From an uncultured Bacteroidales bacterium (GTDB lineage: Bacteria; Bacteroidota; Bacteroidia; Bacteroidales; WCHB1-69): 8,065 bases of DNA. The notes beneath the pieces were generated by a model. That model made no database searches. It was not told where the DNA came from and saw only the letters and a program-made list of their open reading frames with translations. Of this stretch, positions 1-5,328 are shown in pieces. The translations under genes were made by a program, and so were the position numbers. How positions within the stretch are numbered: the first letter of the stretch is position 1; the number at the start of each line of letters is the position of its first letter. The stretch covers positions 1 to 8,065 of the forward strand of contig CALAVA010000338.1 of NCBI GenBank assembly GCA_937892025.1, given 5' to 3'.

Positions 1-54
1 ATACGGCGCCCACCGAGATCTACACTCTTTCCCTACACGACGCTCTTCCGATCT
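1..54 (+). other. Illumina P5/TruSeq universal adapter contamination
   Basis: These bases match, from its fifth base to its last, the 58-base Illumina TruSeq universal (P5 plus read 1 primer) adapter. They end in the diagnostic GCTCTTCCGATCT immediately before base 55. The only mismatch I see is at position 9, where C stands for the expected A. The orientation is that of a library molecule, with adapter 5' of the insert, so this is untrimmed sequencing adapter at a contig end and not bacterial DNA. The frame of the following ABC gene stays open through the adapter and would encode the well-known artefact peptide RRPPRSTLFPYTTLFRS, so a gene caller may wrongly extend the protein into it. Confidence 0.98.
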
Positions 55-894
55 GTAGAAGAAGGAGAATTATTTGGGCTTATTGGTCCAGATGGGGCAG
101 GAAAGTCTACCTTGTTTAATATTTTGGTTACTTTGCTCAACCCAGACCAAGGCAATGCCCTTATCAATGGATTAGATTTGCTAAAAGATTATAAGAAAAT
201 ACGCAAAATAATCGGTTATTTACCAGGACAATTTTCTTTATATGGCAATTTGACTTGTTTTGAAAATTTGGAGTTCTTTGCTACTTTGTATGGTGAAAGT
301 ATAGACAAAAATTATGACCTTATCAGTCCGATATGGAAGCACTTAGAACCCTTTAAAGATAGACGTGCTAAAAACTTGTCGGGTGGTATGAAACAAAAAC
401 TTTCACTCTGTTGTGCCTTGGTGCATAAACCTAAAATTTTGTTTCTTGATGAACCAACCACAGGCGTGGACCCTGTCAGTAGAAAAGATTTGTGGAATAT
501 ATTACAAAAGTTGAAAAATCAAAATATTACTGTCTTTGTCTCTACATCGTATATGGATGAAGCCACTTTGTGTAATCGTATCGCATTGATTCAGAATGGA
601 AAAATTTTAGACTCAAATACTCCACAGAACATTAGACAAAATTTTGCAGGCTATATTTATGCCGTTCAAACCGCTTGTATTTATCAATTATTACAATATA
701 TGAAAAAATATGAGGCTAAAGATGTGTACGCCGCAGGACAACAAGTGAATATTGTGTTAAATGATAAAGATGAAATTAAACAATTGGATTTATTTTTAGA
801 TAAAAGCAACATAAATATAGAAAAAAGACAATTGATTCTTCCGAGCATTGAAGATTGTTTTATACAATTATTAAATGATAAAAAACAAGCGTAA
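55..894 (+). CDS. ABC transporter ATP-binding protein, ABC-2/YbhF-like (5' truncated)
   Basis: This is the ATPase subunit of an ABC transporter, which would hydrolyse ATP at the inner membrane to drive a partner permease. The genomic part encodes 279 residues. It starts in frame at base 55 with VEEGELFGLIGPDGAGKST, so the Walker A motif (GPDGAGKST, residues 11-19) lies upstream of the first in-frame start-like codon (TTG at 112). That TTG is not the true start. About 25-30 N-terminal residues are lost at the contig edge. Other motifs are GYLPGQFSLY in the Q-loop region (about residues 54-63), the signature LSGGM (108-112), Walker B ILFLDEP (128-134) and the D-loop GVD. The H-loop segment reads STSYMDEA, with serine at residue 165 where most ABC ATPases have histidine. 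The GPDGAGKST, YMDEA and C-terminal PSIEDCF motifs fit the YbhF-like ATPases of ABC-2 (drug or unknown-substrate) exporters common in Bacteroidota. No permease follows, since apt comes next, so any partner genes should lie upstream beyond the contig end. The substrate cannot be told from sequence. Confidence 0.93.
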   Translation, partial: VEEGELFGLIGPDGAGKSTLFNILVTLLNPDQGNALINGLDLLKDYKKIRKIIGYLPGQFSLYGNLTCFENLEFFATLYGESIDKNYDLISPIWKHLEPFKDRRAKNLSGGMKQKLSLCCALVHKPKILFLDEPTTGVDPVSRKDLWNILQKLKNQNITVFVSTSYMDEATLCNRIALIQNGKILDSNTPQNIRQNFAGYIYAVQTACIYQLLQYMKKYEAKDVYAAGQQVNIVLNDKDEIKQLDLFLDKSNINIEKRQLILPSIEDCFIQLLNDKKQA

Positions 895-895
895 A

Positions 896-1465
896 ATGAA
901 ATATAAAGAATTATTAAAGCAATATGTTGATTTTCCTCAAAAAGGTGTTGTTTTTCAAGATATAAATCCATTATTGGCTGATAAAGATGCTTTAAAATCT
1001 ATTGCCGATGATTTGACCATACAACTTAAGCGTATGTTGCCAGATTGTACGAAAATATTAGCTATTGAGGCGAGAGGTTTTATGTTGGGGAGTATTCTCG
1101 CTGATAGACTAAATGTTGGCCTTGTCCCCATAAGAAAAAAAGGAAAATTGCCACCTTATGCTTCAATTAGAGAAATGTCCTATTCTCTTGAATACGGAAC
1201 TAACACTTTGGCCATAGACATGAGTTTGTTAAACAAAGATGATAAGATTCTTATTTTTGATGATCTCTTGGCAACAGGAGGTACCATAGAAGCACTTATA
1301 CGTTTATTGCAAGATGAAGTGAAAAATGGACAATTGCTCCCATTGTCGGAAAAAAATATGGCAATTATGTTTTTGCTTGAACTTGAAGCCTTGAATGGAA
1401 AGAAACATATAATAGATTGCTCACCTTTAAATGAAAATGCAATATTCTCATTGATAAAACTTTAA
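896..1465 (+). CDS. apt: Adenine phosphoribosyltransferase
   Basis: Apt converts adenine and PRPP to AMP and pyrophosphate in the cytoplasm (purine salvage). The 189-residue product has the family landmarks in order: DFPQKGVVFQDINPLLAD (about residues 12-29; compare DFPxPGIxFxDITPLL), EARGFMLG (58-65), VPIRKKGKLP (77-86), SYSLEYGTNTLAI (95-107), and the PRPP-binding loop ILIFDDLLATGGT (118-130). The length is close to the usual 170-185 residues. I chose the ATG at 896, one base after the ABC gene's stop codon, because the protein then begins directly with the conserved domain. An in-frame ATG at 875 would add seven lysine-rich residues (MIKNKRK) and overlap the upstream gene. The close spacing suggests cotranscription with the ABC gene, though there is no obvious functional link. 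The last 30 or so residues look less conserved than the core. Confidence 0.93.
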   Translation: MKYKELLKQYVDFPQKGVVFQDINPLLADKDALKSIADDLTIQLKRMLPDCTKILAIEARGFMLGSILADRLNVGLVPIRKKGKLPPYASIREMSYSLEYGTNTLAIDMSLLNKDDKILIFDDLLATGGTIEALIRLLQDEVKNGQLLPLSEKNMAIMFLLELEALNGKKHIIDCSPLNENAIFSLIKL

Positions 1466-1516
1466 TTCTTTTCTCATTAAACAATATCTTGTTTATAAAA
1501 GTTAATGTTAATCAAT

Positions 1517-1546
1517 ATTGCAGGATAGTATTTTTGCTTATTTTTG
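1517..1546 (+). promoter_or_regulatory. Predicted Bacteroidota-type promoter of the beta-barrel gene
   Basis: A -7 element TATTTTTG (1539-1546) fits the consensus TAnnTTTG and is followed by CA. ATTG at 1517-1520 lies 18 bases upstream and can serve as the -33 element. Transcription would start near 1551, giving a leader of roughly 28 bases before the ATG at 1579. A second TATTTTTG lies at 1529-1536 but has a poorer upstream partner. The call rests on a consensus match only. Confidence 0.6.
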
Positions 1547-1578
1547 CAAAGTTTAAGTTTTTAAGTAAAAATTAGGAT

Positions 1579-2079
1579 ATGAAAAAATTAGTTCTTTCAT
1601 TAGTTATGATAGTGGGTTTTGCCACTGCAGTTATTGCACAACCACGTGCTATAGGCGGTCGTTTAGGCTGGTCGGTAGATGCAAGTTATCAACATGGTTT
1701 TGGAAATACCAGATTCTTGGAAATTGATGCTGGTTTTCTAGGTTATAATGCCATTCAAGCCACTGTTATTCATGACTGGATATTTGCATCTCCCCATTGG
1801 ACACCCAAAGGTACTTGGGATTGGTATGCCGGTGTTGGTGGGGCTACCGGTTTTGGCGGTTTATTAGAAAATTTAGTTCGTGATGATTACTATCATTATG
1901 GTTATGTAGGCGTAGCCGGACAGATAGGCTTATCTTATACGTTTTGGTTCCCATTGCAGTTGTCTGCCGATTTCCGTCCGACTATAGGTACTTGGTTTAA
2001 TAGAGATAACGTAGGTTTTTATTACTTTGGAGCATGGGATTTCGCTCTTAGCGTAAGATATGCTTTCGGTGTAAGATAA
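1579..2079 (+). CDS. Small secreted protein, probable outer-membrane beta-barrel
   Basis: The 166-residue product starts with a clear signal peptide (MKKLVLSLVMIVGFATAVIA, cleavage likely between A20 and Q21). The mature part of about 146 residues is rich in Gly, Tyr, Trp and Phe and shows alternating polar/aromatic stretches typical of membrane beta-strands, such as GRLGWSVDASYQH, FLEIDAGFLGY, QIGLSYTFWFPLQLSADFRP and the final WDFALSVRYAFGVR. This fits a short outer-membrane barrel of perhaps eight strands. Similar small barrel proteins of unknown function occur in Bacteroidales, but I cannot assign a named family or a role. The gene stands alone, with a promoter just upstream and a strong terminator just downstream, which suggests a separately controlled and possibly well-expressed transcript. 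There is no lipobox and no type IX C-terminal signal. AGGA at 1574-1577 lies too close to the ATG to act as a standard ribosome site. Confidence 0.85.
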   Translation: MKKLVLSLVMIVGFATAVIAQPRAIGGRLGWSVDASYQHGFGNTRFLEIDAGFLGYNAIQATVIHDWIFASPHWTPKGTWDWYAGVGGATGFGGLLENLVRDDYYHYGYVGVAGQIGLSYTFWFPLQLSADFRPTIGTWFNRDNVGFYYFGAWDFALSVRYAFGVR

Positions 2080-2099
2080 TCCAGTAAAGAAAATGATTT

Positions 2100-2132
2100 A
2101 AAAAAAGAACCTAATTTTTAGGTTCTTTTTTT
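2100..2132 (+). terminator. Intrinsic terminator after the beta-barrel gene
   Basis: There is a near-perfect inverted repeat. The left arm, 2100-2114, is an A-run followed by GAACCTAA; the right arm, 2118-2132, is TTAGGTTC followed by a T-run. They form a stem of about 15 pairs with a 3-base TTT loop and a GAACC/GGTTC core. The downstream arm ends in seven T residues, as expected for Rho-independent termination of rightward transcription. It begins 20 bases after the stop codon at 2079. The flanking A-run would also let it work in the other direction, but no leftward gene is present. Confidence 0.92.
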
Positions 2133-2145
2133 ATCTAAAAAAAAG

Positions 2146-2153
2146 TATGTTTG
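2146..2153 (+). promoter_or_regulatory. Possible upstream -7 promoter element before aroC
   Basis: TATGTTTG, followed by CA, fits the Bacteroidota -7 consensus TAnnTTTG. It lies just after the terminator and 108 bases before the aroC ATG. I see no convincing -33 TTG at the right spacing, because the position falls in the terminator's T-rich arm. A seven-codon open frame (ATG at 2166, stop at 2187-2189) begins 12 bases after it. This may be a weak second promoter or a remnant of a duplicated aroC start region. Confidence 0.35.
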
Positions 2154-2204
2154 CATAGATTTTTTATGGCAGAAAACAATAGTGTCTAAAATTATCTCAT
2201 AATT

Positions 2205-2259
2205 ATTTTGGACATTATTGCAAAAAATAGTAATTTTGCACAATTTTGACATTATGGCA
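2205..2259 (+). repeat. Pair of direct repeats flanking the aroC -7 element
   Basis: Copy 1 at 2205-2222 reads ATTTTGGACATTATTGCA. Copy 2 at 2243-2259 reads ATTTTGACATTATGGCA. They differ by one inserted base and one substitution and lie 38 bases apart, start to start. Copy 1 contains the -33 TTTG and copy 2 contains the aroC start codon, so the -7 element sits between them. They could be a local duplication or paired sites for a regulator. Only the repeat itself is seen directly. Confidence 0.6.
2207..2238 (+). promoter_or_regulatory. Predicted promoter of the aroC-sufE-sufT operon
   Basis: TTTG at 2207-2210 (-33) and TAATTTTG at 2231-2238 (-7, consensus TAnnTTTG, followed by CA) are separated by 20 bases, which is close to ideal for the Bacteroidota sigma factor. 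Transcription would start around 2243-2246, only some 10 bases before the ATG at 2254. This argues that the TTG at 2218 cannot be the aroC start. Near-identical direct repeats overlap the -33 element and the start-codon region. Confidence 0.7.
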
Positions 2260-3318
2260 GGCAATAGTTTTGGAGATTTGTTTAGGATAACTTCATTTGG
2301 AGAATCTCATGGTCCATATATCGGTGGGGTGGTAGATGGTTGTCCTGCAGGTATCTCTATTGATTTTAACGCCATAAATGAAGTCTTGCGACAAAGACAA
2401 ATCACCTCCAAACGTCAAGAATCTAATACAATAGAGTGGCTATCGGGTTTGATGGACGGAAAAACAACAGGAGCACCTATTGCTTTTATTGTTCCTAATA
2501 AAAATATGGTTTCTGCAGATTATAAACAAGATGCAACATTGCTAAAACCCTCACATGCCAATTATGTTTATTGGAAAAAATATGGCATTTTTGATTATTG
2601 GGGTTCAGGGCGAGCCTCAGGTCGAGAAACAGTGGTGAGAGTTGTCGCTGGATGTATTGCAAAACAGTATTTATCATCGTATAATATTGATATAAAATCA
2701 TATACAATTCAAATAGGAGAGGCTGTTTTTGCTGATTTTCCAAATATGACAGATGAAGCAGAGCATAACATTTTGCATTGTCCAAGTGAAAGTGTCGCAA
2801 AAAAAATGCTTGCTATACTGGAGCAATGCAATCAAAAAGGAGATACCATTGGTTGTAAAATTGGCTGTATTGTTAAGAATTTACCATTAGGTTTAGGAGA
2901 ACCCGTTTTTGACAAATTATCAGCTGATTTATCCAAAGCCTGCATGAGTATCAATGCGGCCAAAGCCTTTGAATATGGAGTCGGGTTTAAGGCTGCTCAA
3001 ATGTATGGTAGTCAGTGCAATGATTTGTACAACACGGATTTTTCTACCAAAACAAATCACAATGGTGGTATTTTAGCGGGCATATCCAATGGAGAACTGC
3101 TTTATTTTACCGTTGCTTTTAAACCTATTCCTACGATAATGCAAAACCAACAAACAGTGGATATACACGGAAATATGGCTGTTTTTCAAGCCTGTGGAAG
3201 ACATGATGTTTGTGTAAGCCCAAAAGTCTTGTCGGTGGTGGAGGCCATGACTGCCATTTGTTTAATCAATCATTTATTGAAATTTAAAGCCTATCAAAAT
3301 GACAATAGAAGAAGTTGA
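2254..3318 (+). CDS. aroC: Chorismate synthase
   Basis: AroC carries out the last step of the shikimate pathway. It removes phosphate from 5-enolpyruvylshikimate-3-phosphate to give chorismate, using reduced FMN, in the cytoplasm. The 354-residue product has all three family signatures: SFGESHG with H19 (residues 14-20) followed by IGGVVDGCPAG; GSGRASGRETVVRVVAG (117-133) with the conserved S-G-R; and GRHDVCVSPKVLSVVEA (315-331). GKTTGAPIAF (69-78), KPSHANY with H101, MSINAAKAFEYG (231-242) and GGILAGISNGE (271-281) also match. I start it at the ATG at 2254 because MAGNSFGDLF matches the usual N-terminus and the predicted -7 element lies at 2231-2238. The TTG at 2218 would add 12 unconserved residues and sits upstream of that element. 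The 3' end overlaps sufE by 20 bases, suggesting translational coupling. Confidence 0.97.
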   Translation: MAGNSFGDLFRITSFGESHGPYIGGVVDGCPAGISIDFNAINEVLRQRQITSKRQESNTIEWLSGLMDGKTTGAPIAFIVPNKNMVSADYKQDATLLKPSHANYVYWKKYGIFDYWGSGRASGRETVVRVVAGCIAKQYLSSYNIDIKSYTIQIGEAVFADFPNMTDEAEHNILHCPSESVAKKMLAILEQCNQKGDTIGCKIGCIVKNLPLGLGEPVFDKLSADLSKACMSINAAKAFEYGVGFKAAQMYGSQCNDLYNTDFSTKTNHNGGILAGISNGELLYFTVAFKPIPTIMQNQQTVDIHGNMAVFQACGRHDVCVSPKVLSVVEAMTAICLINHLLKFKAYQNDNRRS

Positions 3319-3715
3319 AAATCAAATTATTAGTGAATTTTCCTATTTTGAAGATTGGACAGATAAATATAATTATATTATCGAATTGGGAAAATCTTTG
3401 CCAACCATAGATGAAGAATATCGACAAGATAAGTATTTGATAACAGGGTGTCAATCAAATGTTTGGCTACAGGCTGAATGTAAAGATGGCAAATTGTATT
3501 TCAAAGCAGATAGCGATGCCATTATCACTAAAGGTATGATATATTTATTGATTAGAGTTTTGTCAGAAAGAACCCCTCAAGAAATTCTTGAGGCCAATCT
3601 TGATTTTTTAGATATTATAGGTCTGAAAAGTCATTTGTCGCCTACACGTAGCAATGGCTTGTTATCTATGATAAAACAAATGAAAGTCTATGCTTTGGCC
3701 TATCAAAATAAATAG
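3299..3715 (+). CDS. sufE: SufE family cysteine desulfuration protein
   Basis: SufE takes persulfide sulfur from the cysteine desulfurase SufS onto its own cysteine and passes it to the SufBCD scaffold for Fe-S cluster assembly. The 138-residue protein has the family core YRQDKYLITGCQSNVWL, with the acceptor cysteine at residue 51, the same position as in E. coli SufE. The sequences ADSDAIITKGMIYLLI and the C-terminal LSPTRSNGLLSMIKQM (typical LSPSRxNG motif) also fit. Length is normal. The ATG lies 20 bases inside the end of aroC, and no later ATG would preserve the domain, so the overlap is real. The sufT-like gene follows after two bases. SufS, SufB, SufC and SufD are not in this window and must be encoded elsewhere. 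Confidence 0.95.
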   Translation: MTIEEVENQIISEFSYFEDWTDKYNYIIELGKSLPTIDEEYRQDKYLITGCQSNVWLQAECKDGKLYFKADSDAIITKGMIYLLIRVLSERTPQEILEANLDFLDIIGLKSHLSPTRSNGLLSMIKQMKVYALAYQNK

Positions 3716-3717
3716 TA

Positions 3718-4035
3718 ATGGATATTAATAATTTATCAGCCGAACAACAAGCGATAGTTGAAATCTTAAAAGACGTTTATGACCCAGAAATACCTGTCAA
3801 TATTTGGGATATGGGTTTTATTTACGACATAGTTGTTGATAATCAATTGGTGTATATTCTCATGACTTTGACCGCTCCCAATTGTCCCGTGGCAGAAACC
3901 TTGCCTATAGAGATAGAAGAAAGGGTAAAACAACTACCTTTTGTGAAAGATGTCGCTGTCGATATTACCTTTGAACCTATTTGGACTATGGACAATATGA
4001 GTGAAGCCGCCAAATTGGAATTGGGCTTTTTATAA
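3718..4035 (+). CDS. sufT: SufT-like DUF59/MIP18 family Fe-S assembly protein
   Basis: This 105-residue protein belongs to the DUF59 (MIP18/PaaD-like) family, whose SUF-linked members help in maturation or delivery of Fe-S clusters. The diagnostic motif YDPEIPVNIWDMGFIYDI (about residues 21-38) is followed by the second motif LTAPNCPVAETLP, which contains the conserved cysteine (C56). The C-terminus (FEPIWTMDNMSEAAKLELGFL) matches the W-x-x-x-x-[IM]-S-E-A-A/x-K pattern of the family, including a tail typical of SUF-associated forms. It lies two bases after sufE, with no room for its own promoter, so the two are surely cotranscribed. The sufT symbol is by family and context; a more cautious name is 'DUF59 domain protein'. 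Confidence 0.9.
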   Translation: MDINNLSAEQQAIVEILKDVYDPEIPVNIWDMGFIYDIVVDNQLVYILMTLTAPNCPVAETLPIEIEERVKQLPFVKDVAVDITFEPIWTMDNMSEAAKLELGFL

Positions 4036-4087
4036 CCAAATTGTAAGAATTTTAGGCTCCCAATAGGATATTCTCAAAAAAAATATG

Positions 4088-4095
4088 TATCTTTG
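4088..4095 (+). promoter_or_regulatory. Predicted -7 promoter element of the bamD-recN operon
   Basis: TATCTTTG, followed by CA, fits the Bacteroidota -7 consensus TAnnTTTG. It lies 36 bases before the bamD-like ATG at 4132, in the first sizeable gap after sufT. I find no good -33 TTG at 19-21 bases upstream, so the promoter would rely on its -7 element or an activator. No clear terminator lies between sufT and this site, so some read-through from the aroC operon is likely. Confidence 0.55.
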
Positions 4096-4131
4096 CAAGT
4101 TTTTGATTTTATTGTAAATGATTGATTGATA

Positions 4132-4992
4132 ATGGGAAAAAAAATCTTGATATTGATTTCAGCAATAATGATGTTTTTTGCACTTTCTTATGCAAATGAA
4201 AATCAAGATTTTGCATGTCAAGATAAGGGAAAGAAAAATGTCGTAACAAAAAAACGTATTTCTAAACGATATAAAACTAAAGAAGAAAAATTTGAAGCGG
4301 CCAAACGTTATTATGAACAAGGTGCCTATTTGAGTGCTACTCAATTGTTTGAAGAATTATATCCTTTGTATGTTGCAGAACCAGAAGGCGATACTATTCT
4401 CTTTCTTTTCGCAGATAGTTATATGAAAAACAATGATTTTTTGATGGCTGCCTATCATTTTAAAGATTATGTTAAGCGTTATCCATTGAGTCCCAATGTG
4501 GAACAAGCAAGTTTTTTGGCAGCAAAATGTTATTATCTTAACTCCCCTGACTATAATGTAGACCAAACAGATTCTAAAATGGCCATAGAAAGCCTGCAAA
4601 TTTTTGTAAATACTTATCCAACAGGTAAATATGTAGAACAAAGCAATGCTATGATTGACACTTTGAGAAACAAATTGGCAAAAAAGGATTTTAGTGTTGG
4701 ACAAATGTATTATAATACAGAAAATTACAAGGCTGCACAAATCTGTTTGGAAAATCTGTTAAAAGATTATCCAGAAAGTTCTTATACAGAGGAGGCTTTG
4801 TTTTATTTAGTAAAAAATAGTCAAAAATATGCCCAAAATAGTGTTGAAAGTAAAAAATTAGAACGCTATCAAATGGTGATAGATTATACAAATAAATTGA
4901 GGGCAAAAAATGACCAATCAAAATTTTTACCCGAAGCAGAACGAATAGCTGCTGACGCATTGAAAAAAAGAAATAAATTATTAAACAATTAA
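4132..4992 (+). CDS. bamD: BamD-like outer-membrane protein assembly factor
   Basis: BamD is the essential TPR-rich partner of BamA in folding beta-barrel proteins into the outer membrane. The 286-residue product has the family's helical repeat pattern, for example RYYEQGAYLSATQLFEEL (about residues 59-76), DSYMKNNDFLMAAYHFKDYVKRYP (95-118), CYYLNSPDYNVDQTDSKMAIESLQIFVNTYP (133-163) and YYNTENYKAAQICLENLLKDYP (193-214), as in Bacteroidota BamD. The neighbour rpoZ supports the call. The N-terminus is a signal sequence (hydrophobic residues 5-21, possible cleavage after SYA at A21). BamD is normally a lipoprotein, but no lipobox cysteine is visible; the only nearby Cys, C29 in DFAC, lies eight residues past the hydrophobic core. 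I chose the ATG at 4132. A TTG two codons upstream (4126) is possible but less likely, and a stop at 4123-4125 rules out a longer form. Confidence 0.88.
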   Translation: MGKKILILISAIMMFFALSYANENQDFACQDKGKKNVVTKKRISKRYKTKEEKFEAAKRYYEQGAYLSATQLFEELYPLYVAEPEGDTILFLFADSYMKNNDFLMAAYHFKDYVKRYPLSPNVEQASFLAAKCYYLNSPDYNVDQTDSKMAIESLQIFVNTYPTGKYVEQSNAMIDTLRNKLAKKDFSVGQMYYNTENYKAAQICLENLLKDYPESSYTEEALFYLVKNSQKYAQNSVESKKLERYQMVIDYTNKLRAKNDQSKFLPEAERIAADALKKRNKLLNN

Positions 4993-4998
4993 TATAAA

Positions 4999-5322
4999 AT
5001 GGATTACAAAAAAATCAAAACAACCAATACGACAATTACTCGTGATTTGAACGATTTTGACGAGCAAACAGGTAATATTTATGAATCTGTCGTGATTATG
5101 TCTAAAAGAGCAGATCAAATCTCCAATGTCTTAAAAGAAGAATTGGATGAGAAAGTGCGTGATTTCTCTTCTCATGATAATGGTGAAGACGGCTTTGAAA
5201 ACAAAGAACAGATTGAATTGGTGCGTCATTATGAGCAAATGCCGAAACCAACCCTTTTGGCCGAACAAGAATTTTTAGACGGACAAGTATATTTTAGAAA
5301 ACCCGAGCAAAAGAAAAAATAA
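4999..5322 (+). CDS. rpoZ: DNA-directed RNA polymerase omega subunit, Bacteroidota type
   Basis: Omega binds the beta' subunit and helps RNA polymerase assembly. This 107-residue protein matches the divergent form found in Bacteroidota: an N-terminal MDYKK....TTITRDLNDF, then the RpoZ/RPB6-like core TGNIYESVVIMSKRADQIS (about residues 25-43), an acidic linker, and the C-terminal segment ENKEQIELVRHYEQMPKPTLLAEQEFLDGQVYFRKP (67-102), which is characteristic of the phylum. It begins six bases after the bamD-like stop codon and ends six bases before coaBC. The order bamD-rpoZ-coaBC is conserved across Bacteroidota and supports the call. Confidence 0.93.
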   Translation: MDYKKIKTTNTTITRDLNDFDEQTGNIYESVVIMSKRADQISNVLKEELDEKVRDFSSHDNGEDGFENKEQIELVRHYEQMPKPTLLAEQEFLDGQVYFRKPEQKKK

Positions 5323-5328
5323 ATTTAG

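Noticed and set aside
112..114. TTG as start of the ABC ATPase
   Set aside because: The Walker A motif is encoded in frame just upstream (85-111), so the gene is truncated by the contig end rather than starting here.
684..971. Minus-strand open frame of 95 codons across the ABC/apt junction
   Set aside because: It overlies two well-supported + strand genes, and its translation shows no recognisable domain. It is a shadow of AT-rich coding sequence. The same applies to the minus-strand frames at 2495-2800, 4159-4344, 4357-4740 and 4691-4960.
1478..1495. Small hairpin after apt (TAAACAA, 4-base loop, TTGTTTA)
   Set aside because: The seven-pair stem has only one G-C pair and no T-run follows it, so I cannot call it a terminator. 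It is likely chance in AT-rich sequence.
1466..1578. tRNA, small RNA or riboswitch in the gap
   Set aside because: The 113 bases are AT-rich with no cloverleaf, conserved aptamer core or strong stem. The promoter motif explains what can be seen.
2218..2220. TTG as start of aroC
   Set aside because: It lies upstream of the predicted -7 element (2231-2238) and would add 12 unconserved residues before the typical N-terminus that begins at the ATG at 2254.
4020..4064. Inverted repeat ATTGGG ... CCCAAT around the end of the sufT-like gene
   Set aside because: The arms are six bases with a loop of over 30 and no T-tract follows. This is too weak for a terminator or operator call.
4126..4128. TTG as start of the bamD-like gene
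   Set aside because: An ATG follows two codons later and gives a standard signal-peptide start (MGKKILIL). Nothing supports the weaker codon.
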